A DNA stretch of 64,000 nt from Malachius bipustulatus (GCA_910589415.1 OU342630.1:27623867-27687866), one strand, 5' to 3'; counted from the first letter of the stretch, positions 50,903-62,039 are shown. Translations and numbers: made by a program. Notes: generated by a model not told the origin, from the letters alone.

Positions 50903-51641
50903 CAGTGCTTCCCAAAAGTAACGGATAAATTCGATAAAACGGAGAGGGCTGTTTTTTTGAAAAAATAAAAAAACAGGTCGATTTTGTTTTTGAGTTGTTC
51001 AACTTTTGACATAATATTTGGGTATACAGGGTGATGCACGAAAAAGTGGTGACGTCATCGGCATTTTTTTAAATGGCAACCCTTATTTTTTATTAAATTT
51101 TTTGATACTTCATCCAATTGCCAATACGGTAATGTAATCATTTTGTAACGTTTATAAAAGAAATTTCGGAGAAAATAACTTAATTTCGACAGATCTAATA
51201 GATTTAATTTAATTTAATTTAACAGATTCAACTTGATAGACCTAATTTAATAGACAGATCTTATAAAATTACCATGGAAACAGTAATTTTTATTTGATAT
51301 TTTTTTAATTTGATCGTTAATGTTCCGATTTTCACATCAGTAAAAAGTGCACAATTTCGACACAAGCTGTTTCTCAGAAATTTCCTTATTTAAGGTTACA
51401 AATTGATAACATTACCATATTGGCAATTTAATGAAGTATCAAAAAATGGAATAAAAAATAAGGGTTGCCATTTAAAAAAATGCCGATGACGTCACCACTT
51501 TTTCGCGCATCACCCTGTATACCCAAATATTATGTCAAAAGTTGAACAACTCAAAAACAAAATCGACTTGTTTTTTTATTTTTTCAAAAAAACAGCCCTC
51601 TCCGTTTTATCGAATTTATCCGTTACTTTTGGGAAGCACTG
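50903..51641. mobile_element. 739-bp palindromic element with a second element at its exact centre
   Basis: The outer arms (50903-51024 and 51520-51641) are each 122 bp, begin CAGTGCTTCCCAAAAGTAAC, pair with one mismatch and are flanked by TA. Between them lies a complete TA-flanked inverted-repeat unit (51027-51517). Without that unit the outer arms form a 246-bp hairpin with TA at its tip. The 60-codon frame at 51532-51714 crosses the right arm and is not a gene. Confidence 0.85.
51027..51517. mobile_element. 491-bp inner inverted-repeat element nested in the 50903-51641 palindrome
   Basis: The ends CAGGGTGATGCACGAAAAAG and the complement of CAGGGTGATGCGCGAAAAAG are each next to TA (51025-51026 and 51518-51519). 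The arms continue TGACGTCATCGGCATTTTTT and ATGGCAACCCTTATTTTTTA, with more mismatches than the outer arms. It is noncoding and Tc1/mariner-like by its TA duplication. Confidence 0.8.
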
Positions 51642-52228
51642 TATGTGGGGCGCATTCCACGCCAAATCGGACAGATTCAAAATTTTTGATTTCCTCATTT
51701 TGACATTTTTTTAGTACCCCTCAAAGAGCCTTTCTGCGAAATTTTGATTTTTTTTATTACTTGGTCAAAAAATATTAATAAAATATCAAAAAATCGCTTA
51801 ATCTTATTAATAATGGTCCAAATAAAAGCTTGTTTTCTTTAGAAAGGCTTTTACAGAAAAAATGTATAATACCATTTTAATAATTTTCCAGATATGCTTT
51901 TATAATTTTCCCATATTCAAAAAACTTCACGATTTCCCAGAAACCTGAGCAGGAAAAATGCTTGGGAATTCCACCATCACCCTCCCCATTAATATACATA
52001 TAAAGAAAAAAACATTTACCAAATAATGATATTTGTTCTAACTGCGTAACTAATCTAGAAAAGTTCTAGTTATTAGAAATATTAAAATTCATAAGAGCAA
52101 AATCCAATAAAAGCAGTTCTCCGCCCACGAGATGTCAAAACTGACACCCATGTTTCCTCTATTATGACATTCTAGGAACAGTTCATCTCCAATTTTACAG
52201 TTTCATACATACAAACACTCAAGGGATT
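51642..52228. other. intron, nothing recognised
   Basis: AT-rich to 52.08 kb, then less biased (CCGCCCACGAGATGTCAAAACT near 52121-52142). No paired termini or exon. Confidence 0.35.
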
Positions 52229-52360
52229 ATGTCGTCGGTGAAAGGTAAAGTCAGTTTGAGAAATAGACCGATTTCACGGAGCATGCCGGCTCTTTTGGGG
52301 CTCTATCTAGGGAAGGTAGTGTCAGCTCCCGCTGAGTGTTCTTCTCTTGTCTGGCATTGA
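52229..52360 (+). CDS. unrecognised 43-codon small open frame, doubtful
   Basis: ATG-started plus-strand frame reading MSSVKGKVSLRNRPISRSMP and then a short hydrophobic stretch (ALLGLYLGKVV), ending TGA. It lies in a locally GC-richer patch and uses balanced codons, which is why I list it. GAAAGGTAAAG within it could also be a splice donor. No family was recognised and chance is quite possible. Confidence 0.18.
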   Translation: MSSVKGKVSLRNRPISRSMPALLGLYLGKVVSAPAECSSLVWH

Positions 52361-54000
52361 TAGTTTTACAACGTGTGTCTTACCACAACAAAAGACTGCT
52401 ACTGAAGTGACAACATTTCTTAAGGGACTGATTTATTACCCGATTTGCATGTTTGTATATGCATTTCTAAATAAATCCAGACAATCTACATTCAAGCTCG
52501 CAGAACAGATTGTCCGGTCATAAAGTAAATAAGTACACTATAATGAGGGGATTATCTTTCCATTTATATAATTGGAGTTGGGGAAAAAGCACATGTAGCA
52601 ATACTTAGTTAAATAAAGCTATAATAAAATGTGGACTACCTAGGGATGGATTTTGTGTCCATATACATAGAAGCAAATTTTCTCTCTAACCATAATAATA
52701 TATTAACAATAGACAGTGGAGTTATTTCCAAATATTCCTAGAAATACTTAACATTTTTAAATAAGTATAGGTAAGCATGTTGCGACCTAATTTGTACCTC
52801 ATTAGTAGTGGTTAACAAAAAGCGTTTAATAAATTATACGTGTAACCGTCAACACCTCGGTCAACACTAAACGTTTATAAAAGTGTACAGGTTTCTTTAA
52901 TAAAATTGCATGAAAATGCCTATTCGGTACTCTTAGGGAAAGAGAGTCATACATAGCTTAACCAGGTGTAAACAGTTAGGCGAAGGGGGGTTCTGGGGGT
53001 TTCCCCGCAATTTTTTTTCAATATCCAAGGATAAAATAAAACACGTCTCAGCCCAGTTCCAGACAACCATAAAAAGTATTAATTATTGCCCATCAAATAA
53101 CTACGCACTAGTGCTATACGCAGTAAGTAGGAACAGGAACCAACAACAGATGCAACTTTTAAAACACTCCCAGATGAAATAATTTAAAGAAATAAATGCC
53201 ACTTCCTGAATATTTCCTACAATTCAATTAATTTCGTTTCGGTAGTGTAAAGGAACATTTTATTACGGTGCCACTTGAAAACGGCAAGACCGCCGGTGCT
53301 TCCCCGGGTTCACCAGCACCGCTTCCGATCTGACTCGCGACTATTTTTAATTTTTTATAACGGTGATATATTTCCCTTAGACCATATATGTTGTAATTAT
53401 TATGCTCTTAAGTGTATATTTCAATAAGCAGATTGTAATAATAACATACGGATATGTAGATGGCTTTAATATTCTATGAAGTTAAATCGAGCTCAACAAG
53501 AGCAGGTCGATCGTGGCTCCTATGACGACATTCTCAATAACCCATACCGTCCTAATAAATTAATGTTCCGCTGAACCCGGTTTTTTACTTCTTTGTTTTT
53601 CTTACAGTGGGAAAAAATCGATAATAGGTACTTAACTCCTGCTTAAAAATAAGACAATAGATTTTTGCAAACTTTGGCAGTTGAAATAGGTTTTTTCCCA
53701 TTGATAGATATAGGGCGTGTAATTTTTTAAACGTTTAGTAGGAGGTATCTAGAGGTTAAGTTTTTTTTATGAAACAAGCACCGCGTGTCCGTAGTTGACC
53801 TAAGAAGAGTTAGTTAGAAAAGTCTGTCGTCTAATGACTTTTTTCAATTAATCGGATATTGCATAATCAAGAATATGAACTGCCTTTATTTTTATTTAAT
53901 TTTATTGTTTACAATATTGTTAATAATTTTTTACCCTACTTAAGTACTTCATGCCAAAAAAAAGGTAATGCGTGGAAATCGTGGAAATATCTTTCAATGT
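52361..54000. other. intron, nothing recognised
   Basis: Mostly AT-rich. A GC-rich patch with CGCCGGTGCTTCCCCGGG lies near 53290-53307. It is unannotated. Confidence 0.4.
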
Positions 54001-54115
54001 GGCCTCGCAAGGCCGAAATAACGCGTGCAGTAGCCGACATTACTCAAAAAGCAATTTCCGAGTAGCGGCAAGCAGAAACTTCAGTTTGGAGGGACATTGG
54101 TCACTGATGGCGGTT
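54001..54115. mobile_element. one-armed fragment, family G copy 2
   Basis: AAGGCCGAAATAACGCGTGC, GACATTACTCAAAAAGCAAT and GCGGCAAGCAGAAACTTCAG match the reverse complement of the right half of 26711-26891. It then shares GGAGGGACATTGGTCACTGATGG-type centre sequence. The second arm is missing. Confidence 0.55.
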
Positions 54116-56824
54116 TTAATTTTTTTTAAACACTGACGATTTAAAATTGAGTTATGAAATTAAAAAAAAATCTTACGCAGTATCTATACCTACAGTGTTA
54201 AAGTTTTTAAAAGAAAAGTTATTTGAAAAAGTTGTTTGCCTAAATGAATCAGGATAGTCAAAAAAGTATCACCTTAAAAAACGTCCAACAAAAAAGTGAC
54301 GAATCGTGGTTGAATATATCGCAAAATAATTACACTTTTTATGGATATGGATATCTCAGACAAAACACAGCTTAGACAAAATTATGAAATTGCATGATGC
54401 ATCGGTTGGATTTTTTTTTAATCAACTAGGTAAATCTGATATGCTTGAACTTGGAATATAATTTTAAATTTTAATCAGAGACGCTTCCCAATTTAAAAAA
54501 GAGTTTTTTTTATCACGGTAAACTGCTGCGAATTATAATAGCTGTTATAGCTTTAAATTATTAAGCATGAAAATATTGAAGGGTTACAAAATATCAGAAT
54601 TAATCGGGGAATTAGTACTACCTATCGGTTATAAAATAAAAAGACGGTCAAATAAATTATTAGGTTACATTAAACCGCAAAAAAGAGCTCCAATTTTGCC
54701 AATAAGTAGAACAATATCTAATAATACCAACCTAACACATGAAAGAATAGGAAGGTATATAAATACGAAGATGTCTTCTTTGATATAATTCTAATGAACT
54801 TTTATCAAATTTCTAAGATAATATATAAATCTGCGATATGTTATCTGTGTTTTTATAGTAAAATAACAAGGTTTTGACCTGAATTCAATTTTAGCCGCGT
54901 TTTTTGTTGGTAGGTAGGTATCTGTTTTCTTACTGATTTTTTAACCGTCGGAATATTTTCGGGACTATCGCCAAACACCGATTCTGTTTTACCTCGCTAC
55001 TTAATTTTTTTTTTCCGAATCTTCCAGTAACGTGTCCGCCTTCTTTAGATCATCTTCGAAGTGAATATTATAGTGATGGGAGCACTACAGCCATAAGTGG
55101 GTAGGTAGGTAAACCTTCTTGAATTAGTTTTATAAAATGCTCAATAAAATGTAAAAGAGTGATCTCTTTTATATTTCCTAGTTTTAATAGTCGATGCCTG
55201 TTAATGAATTTGTACCTGTAGTCTGACATTTTTAGCTATGCTCTGTAGGTACAGTTTCAGATAGCATTTTTCGAGTTAACTCATGGCTTTTACATTTTAT
55301 CTTACCTACACCTTTGATTATTATTTTATATCTTCTCCGTCAGGCATCTAGCTGATTCAAAGCCAATTGAAACGACAAAAAACTGAAAAGCGGCCGACTT
55401 ATTATTTGATAAAACCATAAGTGGCAATAAAAAAAATATTTTTAATACAGTAAAATGTTTATGAAATTTAAATTTTATTGGTAAATAAAATTACAAGTCC
55501 TTGATTAAGATTTTATTTTTTGGCGGCAAAATTTTTGTGATTTTCAATCAAAATGCACTAATAAAAAATTCTATGTCAAAAAATGGATCAAAAAAACTCA
55601 GGGAAAACTGAATTCCTATTTCTTTCTTTGAATCCGACCGTCCTGACTAAAATTTAAAAAGGTATTTATGTACCTACCGTAATATTTTTTATTATAGTAG
55701 AACCATTTTAAGAATACGGAAAGGCATTAAAGTAGAAAAAACAGAAAACTGCATAGATGTGACCAGTGGTTCTCAAACAATTTCAGACAGTAGTTACTTT
55801 AATGATACTTTAATGGATTTTAATAGAGGAAACAGTTTTAGAACTCACCTGCATTTCAGTCTACACATTATTGGGAGCTAATTTAGGTCTAAGTACCGGT
55901 TTTTACCCCCAATAAATCATTTGAACAATAATTGAACTCAGAATTAGATTTTTAAAATCTCTCCTCTCAAGCCATCGGTATGGCATTACTCAGTGAATAA
56001 GAAAAAGTAACAGATACATTTTATGGCTTTCCATATTTTTAAAATAGTTCTACTATACCTATCACTATAAGGATAAATAAATAAGCGCCTCTTAACAACC
56101 ATGTGTGACTCTTTTACAACAAGGCCTTGTATAACATTCTGTTATAAAGGGGCATCAGAATTTGTCGAGGAATTTGTACATTATAATACTTCTTACTGAA
56201 AAAATATGAGGCCCTCAATTTTATCAAAACAATCGAAGTAGGTATACATAGAAATAATTAGAAAGCCTGCTTTTTCCATTCATTCATTTTTAACATATTT
56301 TCGAGCATATTTTGTTAGGTAGGACCTTGGGTAGGACCAAGACCAATGGAACTCGGAGAGTATAAGGTATATAATTAGAGATATAGACTTATCTTTAACT
56401 GTAAAATTCACATTGAATAAATAAAAAATGTAATAAAAAAAGAGTATTTGTAAAAAGTAATAGATGCTTCTTAAGTAAATTTCGGTATTAATTTGAATTT
56501 ATATTCTATATTTTGAATGTCTACAGTTTTCTTTTAAAAGTTTTTAATATAGCTATTTAAGTACCACCTACTTATATATTTTATATTGTCCTAATATTTC
56601 CACGGAACATTTATATGAGCATCAAAAAAACAGATATTTCTGTAATTTACTCTGTTTTTCATAGTCACTTTGAAACATTATAATAATTAGTGTTCGTGTT
56701 TCTTCGTGCAAAGAACCATTTTTATCGGAAGTAATAATTTTCAAATGAAACTAAATTTTTCAAGAGCACATGCCTTTTTAGGTTTGAACCTTGAATGTCT
56801 CGTTTTATGTATTATACGCACCTA
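54116..56824. other. AT-rich intron, no recognised gene
   Basis: The 73-codon plus-strand frame at 54567-54788 is lysine/isoleucine-rich and unrecognised. TAGGTAGG words recur (54910, 55100). No paired termini were found. Confidence 0.4.
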
Positions 56825-57265
56825 CAGGGTATTTCAAAACATGTGTCGAAGTGTGATTATTTTGCGCATTCTGAGAAAATAAGTTCCTATTATAGTATTA
56901 ACATGAGGTCCACAAACCCACCGTTTTCGAATTTTTGCAAATTTTAAACTATAAATGATGTTTTCTAATGAAAAAGCTGCTCCTGGTCAAAATATTTAAT
57001 GTGAAATATTGTCGAGAAAAGCAACATTTTATTATGAAAAACACTCGGAAAAACATAAAAGTAGCAACATGTTTTGTTGTGGAAAAACATTAGGTAGGTA
57101 CCTACTTGTTTTTGATAAAACATTTTTATGAGTTGTTTCACTGTCACACGGAAAAAAATTGATTGGGCCTCAAAAAGTAGATCAATCTCAAAAAACGGTA
57201 TATTTGCGGACCCATGTTAACAGGAACTTTTTCATTTTCCGACACATATGTTCTTAAACACCCTC
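56825..57265. mobile_element. 441-bp inverted-repeat element, family F
   Basis: The left end CAGGGTATTTCAAAACATGT, with CGAAGTGTGAT and ACATGAGGTCC further in, pairs imperfectly with the right end, which reads on the opposite strand GAGGGTGTTTAAGAACATAT and GTTAACATGGGTCC. TA is adjacent on both sides. There is no coding capacity; the 60-codon frame inside is not a gene. Confidence 0.7.
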
Positions 57266-57283
57266 TATAACGTAATATACATA

Positions 57284-57952
57284 CAGGCTGAGTTTTTTTC
57301 CAGGCTTTTTTTCAATGTTTAGTTAATACAGAAGGATCTCGGGGTAAACTATTTCAGTTAAAGGAACGCTTAAATGGGGAAAGTGGTACCTACAGTTTTA
57401 TGAGCTAAATTCGAAGCAACTTTTGTTTTTTTTTTGAAAATCTTCATGGGTTCCTAGATATTTGGAAAAACAATATTTCGCGAATTTCTTCATACTGAGA
57501 TATCACGCTTATTATTGATGGGATTAGAGAAAAATCGTGAAGGTAAACGTTTTAGACGATTCTATAACCAATATAACGGCGTTAAAATTTTTTCATCTGT
57601 CGTGCAATTTTCGAGTTATGACAAACTTGTGTTTTTTTTTAATGTAAAAACCGTAATAACTTCTTTATTTTCATAAAAATCCCTCGAGGTTTATGTCATT
57701 GTATTTAGAAAAAAAGACGTATTTAACATCCTCGATGATATCATAGCCAACACGACCTCGGACATGAAAAAAAAATTCGCGAGATTTGTCAAATATTCTC
57801 AAATAACTATGAACTCATGAAGAGCTTAAAAAAACAAAAGTTGCTTCGAATTTTTAGCTCAAAAACTGCACTACTTTCCCCATTTAACCGTTTCTCTAAT
57901 GGCAGTAGTTTACGCAGATCCCTGTACCGAACATCGAAAAAGAAACACACTG
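57284..57952. mobile_element. 669-bp fold-back element, family D
   Basis: The left end CAGGCTGAGTTTTTTTC and the right end (opposite strand CAGTGTGTTTCTTTTTCGAT) flank arms sharing GGATCTCGGGGTAAACTA / TAGTTTACGCAGATCC and TTAAATGGGGAAAG / CTTTCCCCATTTAA. TA lies on both sides. It sits 17 bp from the family F element and about 480 bp inside the candidate first intron. A shortened relative lies at 46823-47210. Confidence 0.75.
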
Positions 57953-57954
57953 TA

Positions 57955-58430
57955 TAGGTGATGGTTTAATGTGGGTCCGCAACAAAAACTCATCTAGACG
58001 CAGCGTGAATCCGGAAAAACCGCAAATAATTCAGGTCAGGGGGTGGTGGTCATAATAATATTAAAAACTTAAAAAAGTTTGTATGTACCTACCAACTGTT
58101 ATCTGTACAATTTATAGTGACAGATTACGAGTTCCTTTTGTTAAATATATATTTATAGCATCCCCTGAAATATTTCCCTTTGCTCCCGAAGAACCTCCTA
58201 ATATTCCATACAAAATTTAAGACAACTGAGAATTAGTATTTGAATCACAGCGGTTATGGAATTTGAATTTCGATTTATTAAGTATACCGCTCCAGAAATA
58301 TTGAAATGTTTTGCCAATATCCAATTTCGCTTTCCATCAAAGACATGCATCCATTACACAATATCAAATCAAGAAATTTCCCTCTCAAGACCACTCGTCA
58401 CGTCCCGTCGAGCGTAAAGCTAAAACTCAC
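57955..58430. other. first-intron sequence next to the candidate donor
   Basis: AT-rich sequence between the family D element and the donor at 58430. Only the GTGAGT donor is supported. Confidence 0.4.
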
Positions 58431-58629
58431 CTTGTTATCCTGTTATCTTCCTCCACAGACACTGAACAACACTTGCAGATGTTAGTTCCGCCGATAAGAA
58501 AACTAAAACTGTCACGTTCAATCACTGAATCATCTGAAGACACATTGAGTTCTTTTTCTTCTCACTGATAATCAAATTAATTCAAATTACCCTAACTCGA
58601 ACAACTAATAATAACACTTTCACTGGACT
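58431..58629 (-). other. candidate noncoding first exon (5' UTR) of the knirps-family gene
   Basis: On the minus strand a 199-nt segment runs from an initiator-like ATCAGTCC (A+1 at 58629) to AAG|GTGAGT at 58431/58430, a near-consensus donor. It has no long open frame and one very short upstream frame. Splicing to the acceptor at 713 would give ATAACAAG|ATGAAC, with A at -3, a good insect start context. Linking it to exon 2 is inference: they share a strand and have compatible splice sites and nothing better lies between. The true start could be further upstream in the GC-rich block. Confidence 0.55.
58522..58545 (-). promoter_or_regulatory. short upstream open reading frame in the candidate 5' UTR
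   Basis: Within the candidate exon 1 the minus strand reads ATG at 58545, six more codons (CLQMIQ) and TGA at 58522-58524. It ends well before the exon junction, so ribosomes could reinitiate at the receptor ATG. Whether it is translated is unknown, and one 7-codon frame in 199 nt is expected by chance. Confidence 0.25.
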
Positions 58630-58990
58630 GATGCGAGCGGCGGTGCTAATTTTGGAAATCCGGCCGAGGAACTGGGTCCGTTTGTCTTGCTACTTAACAC
58701 CTCGACAATGTTAACTGAATGCAATGCAAAATACAGAGACACCGGACGATCGGATCGATAAGAAGAAGGAAGAGTGAATGGGTGATCTCGCGCAGAGAAC
58801 AGCCAGCGGAGGTATCGGCTCGCGATGATGGGCTCACGATGTTGGTGCACCTCAGCGCTCCCGATCGACCGAAGAATGAATAAACAAACGAAGGAGTTCC
58901 TTGAGATGGGCCCAGGTGGGGATTCTCTACCTATTCCGACCAACATCCGGATCGGAGGTGGGGACAACTGGAGGGGTGAATTATCGATAT
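58620..58990 (-). promoter_or_regulatory. candidate core promoter and proximal region of the knirps-family gene
   Basis: This block is clearly more GC- and CpG-rich than the surrounding DNA. The minus strand carries TCAGTC (58631-58626), a match to the insect initiator TCAGTY, with no TATA box about 30 bp upstream. Around +28 it reads GTTCGA, a partial match to the downstream promoter element. A perfect TATCGATA, the DRE core of Drosophila, lies at 58982-58989, about 350 bp upstream. The 115-codon open frame inside this block (58620-58967, minus) resembles nothing I know and is probably a by-product of the composition. Confidence 0.5.
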
Positions 58991-59632
58991 GATTTGTTTT
59001 ACTGTTGGAGCGGAGCGTTGTAAGCAGAAGGAGATACTTTGGATCAAGAGGAAATTATTATTTGGCTTGTGATTTGGTTCGGGTTTGATTAATTAACTGG
59101 CCGGCGAGGGAATTAATTTAATGGTCTGATGAGTTTTGTGGAGATCTTGTATGGATGGAGGTTATTTTCGTTACGTTATTCTGCTCGACTGGGTTTTTAA
59201 ATAGCTTTTAATTATTGTTTATTATATGCTTTATTGCTATAGTTTAAAATAATTATTAGAGTAAAATTTTAAATAATTACCTACTTACCTACCTACGTAA
59301 GTATTTCCCATTCAACAAAATAAATATAATGCGCAGAATTTGCGGTGAAGGAATTTTAACACGATGACAAGAAATTTATCATGAAAACATTTACAGCTTT
59401 TTTTGAATGGAAAAGAAGTGTCAAAAGTAACCGTTCCCGCACAGTTTTTTTTTGTTTTTCATTTTCCATGTGTTAGAAAGGACAGTACGAGTTTACCTAC
59501 TAACACTACAAGTGGCTTTACTTTTCATTAAAATAATATTTTTTTTCACTTCAGGTAGGTATAGGTTACGACTTCATTCACGAATTCGCGTGTAAGAAGA
59601 ATAATAAATTATTTTTGTCATAACTGCATGTA
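58991..59632. other. upstream intergenic sequence
   Basis: 58991-59170 is moderately GC-rich with GGCCGGCGAGGG near 59099, probably part of the upstream regulatory region. The rest is AT-rich with a CCTACTTACCTACCTACG run near 59280. No divergent gene was recognised. Confidence 0.4.
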
Positions 59633-60489
59633 CCGGGTGGGCATTTAAGAATGAACAGCGGCCATATCTTGGGAAATATTGATCCTACAGTTTCAAAATG
59701 AACATTTTCCTGACATAAGTGACTATGCGAAATGCAATGAAAATATTTTCAAGATGGTCGCACTTCCGGAAATACCGGAAGTTGACACCTACTTCGTTAT
59801 TTTAACGGGGACAGCCTGTAAAAAATTATATTTTTTAAATGTCTGAAGAAATCGAATACAGGTGGTTTTCACCACAGGAATTTAGATTGAGCGGTTTATG
59901 AGTTATAAACAAGTGAAAATCGCAATTTTCCAACTTCAAAGCAGTGTAGAACTAGAACGGCTCAACATATCTAAAAACGGCTTACATGTCCCTAACTTAA
60001 CTTTTGACTAGGTATTATATTATGTAGTTATTAGATGTTTCTACAGGGTGATGAAAAATCTGGTAATTTTCATCACCCTGTACAAAAATTCAAACCACAT
60101 GGTATGATACCTTGTAAAAAGTTAAGATAGGGACATGTAAGCCGTTTTTAGATATATTGAGCCGTTCTAGTTCTACACTGCTTTGAAGTTGGAAAATTGC
60201 GATTTTCACTTGTTTATAACTCATAAACCGCTCAATCTAAATTCCAATGATGAAAACCACCTGTATTCGATTTCTTCAGACATTTAAAAAATATAATTTT
60301 TTACAGGCTGTCCCCGTTAAAATAACGAAGTAGGTGTCAACTTCCGGTATTTCCGGAAGTGCGACCATCTTGAAAATATTTTCATTGCATTTCGCATAGT
60401 CACTTATGTCAGGAAAATTTTCATTTTGAAACTGTAGGATCAATATTTCCCAAGATATGGCCGCTGTTCATTCTTAAATGCCCACCCGG
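59633..60489. mobile_element. 857-bp palindromic element with nested termini, family B
   Basis: The outer ends CCGGGTGGGCATTTAAGAAT and the complement are flanked by TA. The halves (59633-60041 and 60083-60489, 409 and 407 bp) pair almost throughout. At the exact centre is a TA-flanked 37-bp hairpin (60044-60080) starting CAGGGTGATG and ending CATCACCCTG. Each arm contains an ACTTCCGG..CCGGAAGT hairpin and a further TA-bounded CAGCCTG/CAGGCTG boundary (59818 and 60304). Relatives occur at 37553-37901 and 40081-40580. No protein is encoded. Confidence 0.88.
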
Positions 60490-60491
60490 TA

Positions 60492-62039
60492 TAACTACTT
60501 ATTATAACTACTTATAAATAATGAGTCATGATAATAATAACTTTTGTGGTATCCCGCTCCCGTAAGTCGCCCATCCCTTGATACTTGAATATAAAAAAAA
60601 AAACTTAATTTTGTCCTATAAAAGAAGGTGCGTTTATTTAAAATTTGACATATTCTTGTAGCTATACCTAGGGACTTATAATAAATTCAAGGGTCTTCCG
60701 TAGCCTTTTTTTAAGCCCCTGTCAATTAACCGTTTCATCACTCTAACTAAATAAAAGTCAGTATGGGAGTTCAATGGGTTTTCATAACATTTACCTACAA
60801 AATGCGTTTAAGTAACGGGTGGAGACTTTAATGATCAGGCATACGCTAAACTTCTTTTATTGAAATAAAACGCGACTCACCATTTCTGAAATATATAATA
60901 ATTAATTCATCTTATGATCAACGACGGTGCAATATTTACGACGGTACCTTATACCTAGATAGAATGGTCTCATTTCAATTAAGTATAACAATTAAGCCTA
61001 ATAAATTTTAAAGTTTAATGAAACTCCAGTTTTAAAGTCGAATTATGGAGCTATTAGGTACGACTTTTTAATTCTGTTGCATCTTTCATTACCTACTCTC
61101 ATTATAAAATGTATATATATGAAGAATATGATCGTTTCTTATTAAATAAGGCAACTTTTTCGGAATTTAAAACGGTTTTTTCTATCCGTCTCAGATCAAA
61201 ACGAAATTTTTCTCGAAGATCCTCCGAATCTGTCTGTCCGTTGTCGTTTAAAACGTGTTAATATTATTTTCCGTAAAAATTATTGAAGAACTCCTAATAG
61301 ATAAGCGTTAGATTCGTTAGAATCGTTAGATGTACCTACTTATTTTTGAAAAAAATTGTATAAAAATAAGGTATGTCAACAAGACAGCGTTTATCAGAGT
61401 TTTGGGTATACAGACTGCGTAACTCTGAGGGCGATGTAAAACATTACAGTTTTACATTATGCAGTTATAAATAAGCTTGTTCTCACATTTGAATAAATCA
61501 GTCTGTCTTTTACATATACATATATGTATAGGCTCTGGTCGACAGAGCGAGTGATGAGTGATACACAAAAAATATGTTCAATAACCACTTTTCTTAATTC
61601 AAAAAGAATCCCAAAACGTCTTTAGTCACAAATAATTTACTATAAATCTCATAAATGTCCGAAAATCTCACGAAACAGTTTCCATCCTATACGTCACAGA
61701 ACATCCACAGTTCTCGTCGTTTTCTCCCTATTTATACATATTTCTTGCTTTTTTTTTCATAATCTCGAAACAGGTTGATATTTTATTTGCAAAAAGGCAT
61801 TTATTTTTCAAATTATATTTTTTGAGCTGTAATACGTCATCACATTTTTCGTTAAATATCAACCCCCATTTTTTTTTGTCAAGAATGGATTCTCCTCATA
61901 AGTATAATAAGAAAAATAAATTTAATAAGAAAAATAAGTTTAGAAATTAAAGAAATGATTAGGTATTGAAATGTGAATATTGAAAAAAATATATTTAAGC
62001 TTAAAATAGTGACTGAATTGAGTTTATTACCAAAATTTA
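60492..62039. other. intergenic AT-rich sequence, nothing recognised
   Basis: No gene, RNA or paired termini were found. Short frames near 61879-62170 overlap on both strands at the eroded end of the transposase relic. Confidence 0.4.

Larger units (their letters stand above)
713..58430 (-). other. intron 1 of the knirps-family gene (candidate, about 57.7 kb)
   Basis: The interval runs from the acceptor TTTTCAG immediately before the ATG (713) to the best upstream same-strand donor, AAG|GTGAGT, at 58430. It is inferred from splice signals and from the absence of any other recognisable gene between them, not from transcript data. The donor belongs to a promoter-like block and its exon lacks a long open frame, as expected for a 5' untranslated exon. 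The intron is dense with inverted-repeat elements. An unrecognised promoter nearer exon 2 could shorten it in some transcripts. Confidence 0.5.

Noticed and set aside
53322..53331. CTTCCGATCT, identical to 10 bases of a common sequencing adapter
   Set aside because: The match stops at 10 bases and the flanks differ, so contamination is not supported.
58311..58568. 85-codon plus-strand frame
   Set aside because: It is antisense to the candidate 5' UTR exon and has no recognised domain.
58620..58967. 115-codon minus-strand open frame in the GC-rich block
   Set aside because: It lies upstream of the initiator and matches no known protein; GC-rich DNA has fewer stops, so long frames arise by chance.
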